Shown: positions 37,301-40,834, numbered from the stretch's first letter. The stretch is DNA of 42,528 nt from Acanthaster planci (GCF_001949145.1 NW_019091402.1:1032833-1075360), one strand, 5' to 3'. Program-made: numbers and translations. The notes: generated by a model not told the origin, from the sequence alone.

Positions 37301-38866
37301 ACCATATCATTCCTTAGCACTATTACCATGCAAACCTGGTATTGTGATCAAATAAAGTAACATTTCTGTATTTCTATCTTTTGAGAGTAGGGTACAATTT
37401 GTCAAAAAATTAAGCATTTTAGGTAACAGCACCTGCTGTTGAAAATCTGTAAATAATGTGTGACTTTTGGTTGTAAATTCAAAGCTAATCCAATTTGCAT
37501 TTGTGACCCGCTCTGCAAGAAAAGGGTAATACGAGGAAGTCCCACTATGCCAAAACACTTAATGGCCTGTTCTATTTGGAGAGGGCAAAATTTCTTCCAA
37601 AATGTGATTTTGTGTTATTCCTTCAACAGTTTCTATAATATTTATATTTCAAACAAAGATGAAAAACTGATCATTCAGTCTGAAATCCTAGATAACATTG
37701 TGTTTCCAAGCGCTACACTTTATGAGCTTTTTTTCCAAAAGTGCTTTTATTGAATATAAAAATGTGGATATTCATATGTCTACATATCTCCGGAACGCAG
37801 CGCACTACAGGGGTCATTCATGTATCAAATTGTAGCTTTTGATGTACACAATCCAGCCATATCAAAAACTCATAACCTGAATCTGGCCACTTTTCCATTT
37901 TTCTAGAGCCGGTTACGTTTGTCCAAAAGTTCCAAACTAGTTTGTGTGTCTTTAAAAACTCACAATGGAAAGAATCTGCACACCTGGAGACATATCTAAT
38001 CGGAAGAGCTGTGCTCGTAACAGCAGAAGTTGACGTCTGTATATGAATAGTGAAAGGGGATATTCAAGTATGAGTCCAAGCGTTTTTTGATTTCCCATTC
38101 TAGGTAAAGTGTGTAGCGCACAGGCCCGCGACTACATCAACGAGAACGAAGAGATGGATGCAATATCAGATGCTCGATCCATTGATATCTTCGGTCATCA
38201 CACTCACTGGCTGAGAAACGTTGTTCGTCGCAACACACAAGTCGCTCCCGACGGTAGGTTGACCCTCAAGCTCTCTCAGTTTCTCTCGAAGAAATTGGAA
38301 GAGGTCCGTCACAACTGCCTCAATTTTTAGGAAGAAAACAAACGAATTAAACAAAATTACAAGACCAATCCCACGAGAAGAGAAAGGATTATCAGAATGC
38401 CCAAGTTTTACCTGATGTATGCTTAGTTTGACTCGCAAAGATGAAAGTGCCCCCCAAATGGAATAAAAAGTCATCAAAACTGGTTACTTGTTGATGTCAA
38501 ATTAACTAGTTGACGTCAGATTGTTGACGTCAACATGTTGACGTCAAATTACAGGTTGACATCAAACTTCATTTGTGCCCTACTTTTGTACATGCACAAA
38601 GTGAGTATGAGTCAGCTGGCTTTTTCTTGCTTTCTGCGACTACAGGCGGATTCCTACGAGCCGGTAACGGCAACGGCCCCACCCGCATCGAGGAGGTGCT
38701 GGACTGGGACAAGGTGGTCCGGCGCTACCTGGTCATTAAGGGGCTTGAGGAGGACCCAAAACTCAAAGAGGAGCCAGGGCTGGACGACGAGAGCAGGACT
38801 GGCAATGCCAACAACACCGCCGTCAATAAGGCCGACGGGACAAAGAACGCCAACCACGTCGTGTGA
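4240..38866 (+). CDS. TRPN1: TRPN1 / NOMPC-type mechanosensitive channel gene, 27 placed coding exons
   Basis: This entry spans the whole spliced gene; exons are listed separately. The joined product of the placed exons is about 1611 residues: a short charged N-terminus, 28 ankyrin repeats, a linker, a membrane domain with pore, a TRP helix and a cytoplasmic tail. Repeat order, odd-length repeats and the tail align throughout with insect NOMPC, which I know from the family. TRPN channels are force-gated cation channels of mechanosensory cells, tethered through the ankyrin coil to microtubules. Introns 1-24 (through the one preceding exon 25) are phase 0 and the last two are phase 1. The exon for ankyrin repeat 1 was not located, so the model is probably incomplete near the N-terminus. 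Confidence 0.95.
5484..5721. mobile_element. MITE-like element, family 1, copy 1
   Basis: The left end reads GGGTCATTCCTTGAGGTCGG and the right end ends in CCTCATGGAATGACC, forming long near-perfect terminal inverted repeats of roughly 40-50 bp around a short centre. The centre shares GTAAAAATGAACAGCT and GGTGGTAAAAGTTACCC with the copy at 20058-20306. No transposase frame is present, so it is non-autonomous. Confidence 0.75.
6301..6968. mobile_element. Foldback element with telomere-like ends (large copy)
   Basis: TTAACCCTAAC at 6301-6311 is exactly inverted by GTTAGGGTTAA at 6958-6968. Inside, GGAGGATTTT and CCTCAATCC motifs recur in both orientations. A complete family 2 MITE (6676-6935) sits within the right half, which makes this a nested arrangement or a chance bracketing of two termini. 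No open frame of note. Confidence 0.5.
6676..6935. mobile_element. MITE-like element, family 2, copy 1
   Basis: The left end (ATATGGCTTATTCCAGAAAT) mirrors the right end (TTTCTGGAACTACCCATAT) as terminal inverted repeats. The body shares GTGTGACATATTCGTGTCCC, TTATTTGACATGGAAGTATC and TTCATCACTCTTGAAAATTA with the copy at 17765-18025. About 260 bp, without coding capacity. Confidence 0.7.
8710..8766. mobile_element. Short foldback hairpin with telomere-like ends
   Basis: Two 23-bp arms (8710-8732 and 8744-8766) are inverted copies with one mismatch. They begin TAACCCTAACAGTCCTCA and enclose an 11-nt loop. The outer end contains CCCTAA, the vertebrate-type telomere unit. The same 57-bp architecture occurs at 28073-28129. 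Confidence 0.7.
9930..9949. repeat. Short perfect hairpin
   Basis: AGTAGCACA and TGTGCTACT form a 9-bp stem around a 2-nt TG loop. It is intronic, with no T-run or other context pointing to a function. Confidence 0.4.
10309..10440. repeat. 15-bp minisatellite, about 8.8 copies
   Basis: Eight full units of TGGTGGGCGTGTCTC follow a partial one, with single-base variants (GCATGTCTC, GTGTGTCTC, GCAGGTCTC). The array stops 57 nt before the acceptor AG of exon 2, close to where a branch point is expected. Both strands are open across it, which produces a repetitive but meaningless translation. Confidence 0.95.
10498..10596 (+). CDS. TRPN1: TRPN1 exon 2: ankyrin repeat 2
   Basis: The 33 codons begin DGRSAIHYAAASAKDEITKL and end in VGG. 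They align with the insect repeat starting DNYNVLHIAA. A strong acceptor (pyrimidine tract, CACTGTAG) and donor (GGG|GTAAGC) bound it, both phase 0. The exon is exactly one ankyrin repeat: a helix-turn-helix unit that stacks with its neighbours in the cytoplasmic spring. Confidence 0.95.
11214..11327 (+). CDS. TRPN1: TRPN1 exon 3: ankyrin repeat 3
   Basis: The 38 codons read PASQLALHMAASRTSGGLLQ and onward to KDSRLAKDA. The repeat has a longer inter-helix loop than the canonical 33 residues, as does insect repeat 3 (SRQTGTATN region), so the length irregularity itself supports orthology. Acceptor TTTGCAATAG and donor GCG|GTAAGC, both phase 0. Confidence 0.95.
12185..12589 (+). mobile_element. 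Possible retroposed sequence with polyA tail
   Basis: A segment ends in TTGTTATT followed by an A-run at about 12574-12589. Its last few hundred bases are T-rich and UTR-like. A genomic A-run of this length at the end of such a segment suggests an L1/SINE-style or processed-transcript insertion. The 5' limit is my estimate, and no frame or target duplication was identified. Confidence 0.25.
13000..13095 (-). repeat. Possible tRNA-derived SINE fragment
   Basis: On the minus strand this reads GAGGTCACAGGTTCAAACCC, a good match to an RNA polymerase III B box (GGTTCAAACC) in a tRNA-like setting. A convincing A box was not found, so this is at best a decayed fragment. Confidence 0.35.
13560..13763 (+). 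CDS. TRPN1: TRPN1 exon 4: ankyrin repeats 4 and 5
   Basis: The 68 codons encode two repeats: NGCIPLFLAVESGNISVARE..., then DTGDTPLHAACRRKDPDLIK... ending SVNVQN. They match insect repeats 4 (GKIPLLLAVESGN) and 5 (NGDTALHLAARRRD). The exon is markedly GC-rich against its flanks. Acceptor CATCCACAG and donor AAT|GTAAGT, phase 0. One of five exons that carry two repeats without an intervening intron. Confidence 0.96.
13764..14512 (+). other. Intron 4 with degenerate ~101-bp repeat units
   Basis: Contains related units anchored at TCCAACATCAA (13882), TCCAACGTCAACGTG (13983) and GCCAACATCAAAGTG (14132). The first two are 101 bp apart and also share TAGAGACAATTCAGCATGC / TAGAGATCATTCGGCACGC. One frame of the second unit reads GVSNVNVQNG, like the end of the preceding exon. 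No splice-bounded open exon is present. Confidence 0.5.
14513..14614 (+). CDS. TRPN1: TRPN1 exon 5: ankyrin repeat 6
   Basis: The 34 codons, DEGHSPLHIAAWVGDETTMK ending ANILDK, align with insect GEGQTPLHIAAAEGDEALLKYFY. The shared KYFY helix is distinctive to this repeat. Acceptor TTTACTAACAG and donor AAG|GTGCGT, phase 0. Confidence 0.96.
15475..15732. mobile_element. MITE-like element, family 2, copy 2 (diverged)
   Basis: GGGTCATTCTATAAATTTGG at the left is inverted by CCAAACTTATTGAATGACCC at the right. The interior keeps the family traits of a GTGGGACATTTTTTC-like left flank and a GTAACAGCGACAGG-like right flank. Its termini resemble family 1 as much as family 2, suggesting the two are related. 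Confidence 0.6.
16188..16406. mobile_element. Foldback element with telomere-like ends
   Basis: TTTAACCCTAAC at 16188-16199 is exactly inverted by GTTAGGGTTAAA at 16395-16406. Near the right end is a perfect 14-bp hairpin, CACAGAATTAAACA (16346-16359) with its complement at 16369-16382, around a 9-nt loop. There is no coding frame. Confidence 0.6.
17765..18025. mobile_element. MITE-like element, family 2, copy 3
   Basis: GGTAATTCCAGAAATTAGGG at the left end and CCCTTAATTTCTGGAATTAC at the right end are near-perfect inverted repeats. The interior closely matches the copy at 6676-6935 (TTATTTGGCATGGAAATATC, TTCATCACTCTTGGAAATTA, TGTGTTCTGAACTCA). Non-autonomous. Confidence 0.75.
18366..18566 (+). 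CDS. TRPN1: TRPN1 exon 6: ankyrin repeats 7 and 8
   Basis: The 67 codons encode LDRSPVHIAAENGHTNIVEL... and TKDGSTLMHVASQCGHPETA... ending HMPNK. These match insect DRTPMHLAAENGH and TKDGSTLMHIASLNGHAECA closely, and they are among the best conserved repeats. Acceptor CACCAACAG and donor AAG|GTAGGC, phase 0. Confidence 0.97.
18610..18995. repeat. Degenerate tandem duplication, period ~202 bp
   Basis: TGTTCTTGAGCAGAGCACTT (18610) recurs as TGTTCATGAGCAAGGCATTT (18812), followed in both units by a TGATTTT.CCA stretch, an AAGCTTTT/AGGCTTTT segment, ATTTCAAGTC and a TGTAC cluster. The GAGCAAGGCA.TTTACC core is reminiscent of interspersed repeats in other animals, but I cannot name the family. 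Confidence 0.5.
20058..20306. mobile_element. MITE-like element, family 1, copy 2
   Basis: GGGTCATTCCATGAGGGTGG at the left is inverted by CCAACCTCATGGAATGACCC at the right. The arms extend about 50 bp inward through GGCACAATTTGTGACGGT / CCATCACAAATTGTGCC. Clear sister of 5484-5721. No frame. Confidence 0.8.
20532..20630 (+). CDS. TRPN1: TRPN1 exon 7: ankyrin repeat 9
   Basis: The 33 codons AGAVCLHAAAKRGHMAVVKA ending VDAKTK correspond to insect DGARSIHTAAAYGHTGIINT. Acceptor TTTCTATCAG and donor AAG|GTACCC, phase 0. Exactly one canonical repeat. Confidence 0.95.
20631..21195 (+). other. Intron 7, nothing further seen
   Basis: The intron is open in one frame for about 114 codons (20649-20993), but that translation has no domain, no homologous position in the channel and no splice support. 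An A-run lies near 21045. Confidence 0.6.
21196..21297 (+). CDS. TRPN1: TRPN1 exon 8: ankyrin repeat 10
   Basis: The 34 codons DSYTALHIAVQHCKPLVVQT ending QLKGGK align with insect DNYTALHIAVESAKPAVVETLLGFGADVHVRGGK. The KP in the loop and the GGK end are shared. Acceptor CTTGTCTTAG and donor AAG|GTAAGC, phase 0. Confidence 0.97.
21298..22398 (+). other. Intron 8 with AGTACTTTCCGAGTAC direct repeats
   Basis: AGTACTTTCCGAGTAC occurs near 21596 and again near 21785, the second beside an extra GAAAGTACTCAGCCGAGTAC. These mark an unnamed interspersed or duplicated element. No exon is seen. Confidence 0.5.
22399..22500 (+). CDS. TRPN1: TRPN1 exon 9: ankyrin repeat 11
   Basis: The 34 codons AEETPLHIAARIKEGEKVAE ending VNAAMA match insect RETPLHIAARVKDGDRCALMLLKSGASPN, including the extra residue in the IKEGE/VKDGD loop. 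Acceptor TTCCTGTAG and donor GCG|GTATGG, phase 0. Confidence 0.96.
22501..23157 (+). other. Intron 9, mostly unremarkable apart from a minisatellite
   Basis: Holds the AGACCAGTCACA-type minisatellite listed separately. Nothing else is recognised. Confidence 0.6.
22818..22990. repeat. Degenerate minisatellite of ~10/20-bp units
   Basis: Units such as AGACCAGACACAAGAGC, ATAAGAGCAGTCACAAGACC and ACAGAACCAGTCACATGACC recur head to tail with drift. Later units are nearly identical (the ACACAGAACCAGTCACATGACCAG segment is duplicated), which suggests recent expansion at the 3' side. One strand is open across part of it but encodes only repeats. Confidence 0.8.
23158..23256 (+). CDS. TRPN1: TRPN1 exon 10: ankyrin repeat 12
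   Basis: The 33 codons NGETAMHTAARHGHLLMVQA ending PVCQSK align with insect DCLTPVHVAARHGNLATLMQLLEDEGDPLYKSN. The EEGGDP / EDEGDP turn is a shared hallmark. Acceptor TCTATAG and donor AAG|GTAAAA, phase 0. Confidence 0.96.
23257..23751 (+). other. Intron 10, no feature
   Basis: The reading frame of exon 10 happens to stay open for most of this intron (to 23661), but the sequence after the donor has no ankyrin or channel similarity. Nothing else is seen. Confidence 0.6.
23752..23880 (+). CDS. TRPN1: TRPN1 exon 11: ankyrin repeat 13 (long)
   Basis: The 43 codons SGENPLHIAVRRSHYPIVKE ending VNEQST match insect TGETPLHMACRACHPDIVRH...INSVNE. The family has a long finger after helix 2 in this repeat, so the extra length is expected. 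Donor ACG|GTGAAT is a weaker match than its neighbours' donors. Phase 0. Confidence 0.94.
23881..24718 (+). other. Intron 11, includes a CpG-rich patch
   Basis: Bases 24480-24640 are unusually rich in CG dinucleotides (GACGCGC, AACGCGCGCG) for an intron here. No exon, RNA gene or known element is recognised in it. Confidence 0.45.
24719..24847 (+). CDS. TRPN1: TRPN1 exon 12: ankyrin repeat 14 (long)
   Basis: The 43 codons EGETPLHYAAEITKEMIHYS ending NLITKL match insect EDGATALHYTCQITKEEVKIPESDKQIVRMLLENGADVTLQTK. The long inter-helix insertion after ITKE is shared. Acceptor GTGTTTAG and donor CTG|GTACGT, phase 0. Confidence 0.96.
24848..25516 (+). other. Intron 12, no feature
   Basis: Ordinary intronic sequence with short frames on both strands (around 25130-25391) and no recognisable domain or repeat. 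Confidence 0.6.
25517..25633 (+). CDS. TRPN1: TRPN1 exon 13: ankyrin repeat 15
   Basis: The 39 codons TQESSLHYCARAGNNNIMLK ending VNRQSK match insect LETAFHYCAVAGNNDVLMEMISHMNPTDIQKAMNRQS, including the HYC, AGNN and NRQS anchors. Acceptor TTTGTTTCAG and donor AAG|GTACCG, phase 0. Confidence 0.97.
25634..26070 (+). other. Intron 13, no feature
   Basis: Ordinary intron. A minus-strand frame (25409-25891) overlaps exon 13 antisense and is a shadow. Confidence 0.6.
26071..26169 (+). CDS. TRPN1: TRPN1 exon 14: ankyrin repeat 16
   Basis: The 33 codons NGWSPLLVASEEGHVEIVKL ending VDVFDE match insect VGWTPLLIACHRGHMELVNNLLANHARVDVFDT; NARVDVFD is almost unchanged. Acceptor TTGGTTGTTAG and donor GAG|GTTTGT (weak), phase 0. 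Confidence 0.97.
26170..26531 (+). other. Intron 14, no feature
   Basis: Short intron, nothing recognised. Confidence 0.6.
26532..26732 (+). CDS. TRPN1: TRPN1 exon 15: ankyrin repeats 17 and 18
   Basis: The 67 codons encode HGKAALHLAAENGHREVADI... and KLGITPLHLGAQNGHNELVK... ending DALSL. They align with insect EGRSALHLAAERGY and GRTALHLAAMNGFTHLVKFLIKDHNAVIDILTL. Strongly GC-rich. Acceptor TCTCGCAG and donor CTG|GTATGT, phase 0. A two-repeat exon. Confidence 0.97.
26733..27296 (+). other. Intron 15, no feature
   Basis: Ordinary intronic DNA; nothing recognised on either strand. Confidence 0.6.
27297..27395 (+). CDS. TRPN1: TRPN1 exon 16: ankyrin repeat 19
   Basis: The 33 codons AKKTPLHLAAQSGQLEVCET ending PNSSDM match insect RKQTPLHLAAASGQMEVCQLLLELGANIDATDD. 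Acceptor TTCGTTGTGTAG and donor ATG|GTAAGC, phase 0. Confidence 0.97.
28073..28129. mobile_element. Short foldback hairpin with telomere-like ends
   Basis: Arms of 23 bp (28073-28095 and 28107-28129), beginning TAACCCTAACCCTCCTGAAT, enclose an 11-nt loop, the same plan as 8710-8766. GACTAAAAGC at 28058-28067 is repeated at 28132-28141 on the other side, a candidate target-site duplication. Confidence 0.75.
29635..29974. mobile_element. Foldback element with telomere-like ends (larger copy)
   Basis: TTAACCCTAACC (29635-29646) is mirrored by GGTTAGGGTTGA (29963-29974) with one end mismatch. Adjacent inner motifs are CCTCAATCCTCCAAA on the left and TTTTGGAGGG on the right. It carries no frame. 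Confidence 0.55.
30228..30329 (+). CDS. TRPN1: TRPN1 exon 17: ankyrin repeat 20
   Basis: The 34 codons HGQTPLHLAAKNDHAEIVKL ending VTMANS match insect LGQKPIHVAAQNNYSEVAKLFLQQHPSLVNATSK; the KLFL..HP-L core is shared. Acceptor TTACCTCACAG and donor TCG|GTGAGT, phase 0. Confidence 0.96.
30330..31157 (+). other. Intron 17 with a degenerate satellite
   Basis: The middle of this intron is occupied by the GAACC-cored repeat listed at 30640-30945. Nothing else is recognised. Confidence 0.6.
30640..30945. repeat. Degenerate tandem repeat, ~57-70 bp units
   Basis: Successive units carry GGGAATCAAACCAGGTGGCC, GGGCATTGAACCTGGGTGGC, GTATGAATTGAACCAGGGC and GGAGTCAAACCCAG. Each is followed by a purine-rich GGAAGGCAAAGGAAGA-like segment and a CTTGACTTGGG-like segment. 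Unit length drifts between about 57 and 70 bp. Confidence 0.7.
31158..31262 (+). CDS. TRPN1: TRPN1 exon 18: ankyrin repeat 21
   Basis: The 35 codons DGSTCGHIAASKGSVAVIKE ending CTAKNK match insect DGNTCAHIAAMQGSVKVIEELMKFDRSGVISARNK. The unusual TC-HIAA and the FN/FDxxGV tail are shared. Acceptor CATCTCGGCAG; donor AAG|GTCAGC is weak. Phase 0. Confidence 0.96.
31477..31578 (+). CDS. TRPN1: TRPN1 exon 19: ankyrin repeat 22
   Basis: The 34 codons TNDSTALHLAAAGGHKDVVS ending PTEENA match insect TDATPLQLAAEGGHADVVKALVRAGASCTEENK, with GGH-DVV and GAS-TEEN conserved. Acceptor TCACTCAACAG and donor GCT|GTGAGT, phase 0. The intron before it is only 214 nt. Confidence 0.97.
31579..31885 (+). other. 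Intron 19, no feature
   Basis: Short intron; nothing recognised. Confidence 0.6.
31886..32128 (+). CDS. TRPN1: TRPN1 exon 20: ankyrin repeats 23 and 24
   Basis: The 81 codons encode DGMTAIHLAAKNGHVGVLES..., then KTGLTALHIAAHYGQSDFVR... and a long loop (VPATIRSESP...GDLKEISIHD). They match insect GFTAVHLAAQNGHGQVLD, LGLTPLHVAAYYGQADTVRE and the VPATVKSETPTG...FGDLGTES loop. This loop is characteristic of TRPN. Acceptor TCTTCATAG and donor GAT|GTAAGA, phase 0. Confidence 0.97.
32129..32534 (+). other. Intron 20, no feature
   Basis: The exon 20 frame stays open into this intron to about 32368, but the translation has no ankyrin character after the donor. Nothing else is seen. Confidence 0.6.
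32535..32642 (+). CDS. TRPN1: TRPN1 exon 21: ankyrin repeat 25
   Basis: The 36 codons HGLTPLHLAAQSGHEGLVRL ending PTQEQ match insect GMTPLHLAAFSGNENVVRLLLNSAGVQVDAATIE. NSPGVQ/NSAGVQ is a shared insertion. Acceptor GTATTTTTAG and donor CAG|GTATGT, phase 0. Confidence 0.97.
32643..33850 (+). other. Intron 21, 1.2 kb, no exon accepted
   Basis: A 60-codon open stretch at 32825-33007 is followed by GTATGT-like sequence, but it shows no ankyrin pattern and has no counterpart between repeats 25 and 26. Nothing else is recognised. Confidence 0.6.
33851..34048 (+). CDS. TRPN1: TRPN1 exon 22: ankyrin repeats 26 and 27
   Basis: The 66 codons encode GTIPLHLASQSGHTAVVGLL... and KRGRTGLHLAAANGHYDMAS... 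ending INAFDK. They match insect NGYNPLHLACFGGHMSVVGLLLSRSAELLQSQDRNGRTGLHIAAMHGH and LLGQGAEINATD. The VVGLLLS and LLGQG-(D/E)INA stretches are near-identical. Acceptor GTTTCTCTAG and donor AAG|GTGAGC, phase 0. Confidence 0.97.
34049..34533 (+). other. Intron 22, no feature
   Basis: Nothing recognised on either strand. Confidence 0.6.
34534..34632 (+). CDS. TRPN1: TRPN1 exon 23: ankyrin repeat 28
   Basis: The 33 codons NGWTPLHFAAKAGFLNVVTH ending PKFETK match insect NGWTPLHCAAKAGHLEVVKLLCEAGASPKSETN. Acceptor GACCTACAG; donor AAG|GTGACC is a weak consensus. Phase 0. This repeat is close to the linker that couples the ankyrin spring to the channel. Confidence 0.97.
34633..35062 (+). other. 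Intron 23, no feature
   Basis: Nothing recognised. Confidence 0.6.
35063..35170 (+). CDS. TRPN1: TRPN1 exon 24: ankyrin repeat 29 (last)
   Basis: The 36 codons DGRVAICYAAAANHLAVLSY ending LMEDRK match insect YGCAAIWFAASEGHNEVLRYLMNKEHDTYGLMEDKR. The degenerate helix 1 (AI-YAAA in place of TPLHLAA) and the KEH-T--LMED exit are diagnostic of the final TRPN repeat. Acceptor TTCTGTCAG and donor AAG|GTAAGA, phase 0. Confidence 0.97.
35171..35887 (+). other. Intron 24 with a degenerate ~80-bp tandem repeat
   Basis: The repeat at 35450-35730 occupies the middle of this intron. No exon is seen. Confidence 0.6.
35450..35730. repeat. Degenerate tandem repeat, 77-84 bp units, about 4 copies
   Basis: The anchor CATTC(C)AGCA recurs near 35475, 35559, 35642 and 35719. 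Between anchors, CCAACTC, GAG..GAAT..CATG.GTT and TAGCTAG motifs align. Some units contain GGGTTTGACCCC or TTTGAACCCC, resembling the cores of the repeat at 30.6-30.9 kb. Confidence 0.7.
35888..37238 (+). CDS. TRPN1: TRPN1 exon 25: linker, membrane domain, pore, TRP helix
   Basis: This 1351-nt exon encodes 450 residues. Residues 1-120 are the linker (VFDLMVCGRYNNNESIQEF, REKERARDL, FLDVLIE). Seven hydrophobic segments follow: about 124-144 (probably the TRPC/NOMPC-type pre-S1 elbow), 157-181 (S1), 198-214 (S2), 226-245 (S3), 257-280 (S4), 298-319 (S5) and 374-398 (S6). The S4-S5 linker is GPWAIIIRDLMKDL. The pore helix and filter lie at 340-360 (VVLFFSLFGLVEPGD). S6 ends in NLLIAMMSDTYQRIQAQSD, followed by the TRP helix EWKFGRAKLIRQM. 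An NST sequon at 332-334 lies in the outer S5-pore loop. The exon is strongly GC-rich and ends in phase 1 (AAAT|GTTAGT). Insect NOMPC matches throughout. Confidence 0.98.
37239..38103 (+). other. Intron 25, with an immediate stop if retained
   Basis: If not spliced, the frame runs Cys-TAG (stop at 37241-37243) directly after exon 25, and AATAAA lies at 37351-37356. The rest is AT-rich with no exon. Confidence 0.7.
37351..37356 (+). terminator. Candidate alternative polyA signal
   Basis: AATAAA lies 108 nt after the in-frame stop met on reading through the exon 25 donor. In that position it could end a short transcript lacking the last two exons. Hexamers of this kind also occur by chance in AT-rich introns. 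Confidence 0.35.
38104..38253 (+). CDS. TRPN1: TRPN1 exon 26: C-terminal tail, part 1
   Basis: Starting in phase 1 (completing the Cys codon split at the exon 25 donor), it encodes KVCSAQARDYINENEEMDAI and on through HHTHWLRNVVRRNTQVAPD. The WLRNVVRR stretch aligns with WLSKIKKD in the insect tail. Acceptor CCCATTCTAG and donor GACG|GTAGGT, again phase 1. The segment is cytoplasmic and carries no known enzymatic domain. Confidence 0.85.
38254..38645 (+). other. Intron 26, with a CRE-like palindrome array
   Basis: The 3' half contains the TTGACGTCAA array listed separately, ending about 80 nt before the acceptor. Nothing else is recognised. Confidence 0.7.
38491..38565. promoter_or_regulatory. 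Array of five CRE-like palindromes (TTGACGTCAA)
   Basis: TTGATGTCAA (38491), TTGACGTCAG (38510), TTGACGTCAA (38524), TTGACGTCAA (38538) and TTGACATCAA (38556) lie 14-19 bp apart. Three contain the perfect TGACGTCA, the consensus site of CREB/ATF bZIP factors. The array may be an intronic enhancer or simply a minisatellite whose unit happens to be a CRE. Confidence 0.5.
38646..38866 (+). CDS. TRPN1: TRPN1 exon 27: C-terminal tail end and stop
   Basis: Entered in phase 1 (G|GC), it encodes GGFLRAGNGNGPTRIEEVLD, then WDKVVRRYLVIKG and an acidic, Asn-rich end, NANHVV, then TGA at 38864-38866. RIEEVLDWDKVVRRYLVIKG aligns with insect RIENVADWEAIAKKYRALVG, the conserved C-terminal helix of TRPN. 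Acceptor GCGACTACAG. Confidence 0.93.
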
Positions 38867-38960
38867 GTCTGCCGGCACCAAGCTTAGCAGGAACAAGCCG
38901 TGCGCCGTAATGAAATTCAGTCACGCCTGTTGTGCTAATAAAATTCACTCATGTGAAGGA
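38867..38960 (+). terminator. Putative 3'UTR and polyA signal (AATAAA at 38937)
   Basis: AATAAA at 38937-38942 is 71 nt after the stop codon and is followed by TGTTGTTTGTGTCGG, a GT-rich stretch suited to cleavage-factor binding. Another AATAAA at 39631 could give a longer 3'UTR. Confidence 0.6.
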
Positions 38961-40132
38961 CAAATGTTGTTTGTGTCGGAATCTGTAATAGTACAAGTTA
39001 CAGTAGTACTTTGGGAGAATCTTTAAAATGTTTCACTCTGAAGTGCCAGTTTCGGTTGAGAAGATTCACTGCTCATCTCGGGGACAGCTTCCAAGGTTCT
39101 AAGAGGAAGGCATGGGCCCACATATCAACATGCTAGCATTTCCAAAATGCTTGGGCACTGCCGTTTTCCCACCTTCAAATCACAGTGATTCGCAAGGACG
39201 ACTTGTAAAGTGGCAATGGTTTAGGCATGCTAGTTATTCTCATTGGTGATAAAGCAAGAACGATAACACCATGCATCATCTGCCAGGCTCTGAAATAGAG
39301 ACTAGCACCGTAAGAAAGGGAAAAAACCACTGAAGAGGAGAACACAAGAAAAAGCTGTCAAGATCACTCTTTTCCTCTGCCAATTGTGGGGTCATGTTGT
39401 ACCTTTACATTTTTTTCTCCCAAAATTGTGATTATTGCAAAGGCAGCCTCAAAAAAAAAGACAACTGGAACTCACTTATTTACGGTATCACCTTACAGCC
39501 ACAAACGTTTCTCTAAAGTTCCTCCTTTCCTGTTGCTGGTTTCTTGGAGACAGTGTAGCGGCCGTCCTGGTTGCAGAGGTGGATTGTAATTTTGTCCAGT
39601 TTGTTCTACTCTCCGACATTGCTTTCTGTTAATAAAAGAAAATCTGTCATTTGAAAAACTCAACATTTCAGATCCTGTGGTAGAGAATTGATAGATTTTA
39701 CACTCCCGAGCTTTCACGGCTGGCTTCTACTTTGAGGAAGTACTTGTCAAGAAAGTATTTACTCTTTTGAGTACTCAGTGTCATATAGTCATACTGTTTA
39801 AATTGCATCTCAAAGGTGCTAAGTTCACTTGGGTACTAAATACCACTTACACCAAGGACTTGGGCATTGCCAGCGATTATATAAGTTATAATGAAAATTT
39901 TGCGGGATCTAATTCAATTCAGTTTCGGAAGAGAAATCACCTTGAATAAATTGCTGTTAATGTAAACCTTGAGAAATGTATTTGTGTGCTATTCAAAAAG
40001 TTATTTCAATTTGGACTGTCATTCCATCCAGATTTTCTGATTCAGCGACAGTACTTCTTGCCAAGAGACGCAGTAATCAATTTAACAGCAGAGCAGCATT
40101 ATTGTACATTTTCTGATGTAAGAATACAGTTG

Positions 40133-40317
40133 CCAATTTCACGGCACTGCTTAGCGCAAGTAAAAAATTAGCGCTTACCCCAGCAGAAATTCTGTGCTGA
40201 CGCCGAACGGGTTAGCGAGGAATTTTGGTTTGTACGCATGCGTACATCCTGTAACTAAGGATTCTGTGCTTTAAGGGTTAGCGCGGAATTCTGCGGTAAG
40301 CAGCGCCATGAAATTGG
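40133..40317. mobile_element. 185-bp inverted-repeat element
   Basis: CCAATTTCACGGCACTGCTT on the left is inverted by AAGCAGCGCCATGAAATTGG on the right, with two mismatches. Internal GGGTTAGCG, GCAGAAATTCTG and GCGGAATTCTGCGG segments add further near-palindromic content, and a perfect GTACGCATGCGTAC palindrome lies near the centre. No frame, so non-autonomous if mobile. Confidence 0.7.
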
Positions 40318-40806
40318 GCCCAGGAGACAGGAAACATTTATACTAATCGTGAATTTCACTTAACGCTGCAATTTTTTAACCGTGTTCACCAAGTTGTTTG
40401 TAGCTGACAGCATTATGTTTTCCCCCTTTTGAAGCAAATTCCATACTTTCAATATTTGCAAAAATACATCTCCTTTGTGTTTCAGCAAAGTATAGCAATA
40501 CAGATGGAATAGTACAGTACATTGTATTAGAATTTAAATTAATACAGTTGTGACAATGATGTACCAAAAAATCCTTCAAGTCTGGTGTAAATCTTATAAT
40601 GCTTACTTTGAGCTGTCTACTTCGGACGTTATCCAAGCACGTACCATCTTCATTTTTGTCCATTGTGATGTCTGTAACCTCATGTCCTTTTTATAAAAGA
40701 AAAAGAAATCACGAAATGGTAATTACTTTCAAAAAGTTGCTCTTAGCATTTATTTAGATTGGACATTGACATTTTTGCAGGACTGTTTGCAGGAGAAAAG
40801 GCAAAG

Positions 40807-40834
40807 CAAAAACAAACAAACAAACAAACAAACA
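40807..40834. repeat. AAAC microsatellite
   Basis: About seven AAAC units in a row, no other content. Confidence 0.9.
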
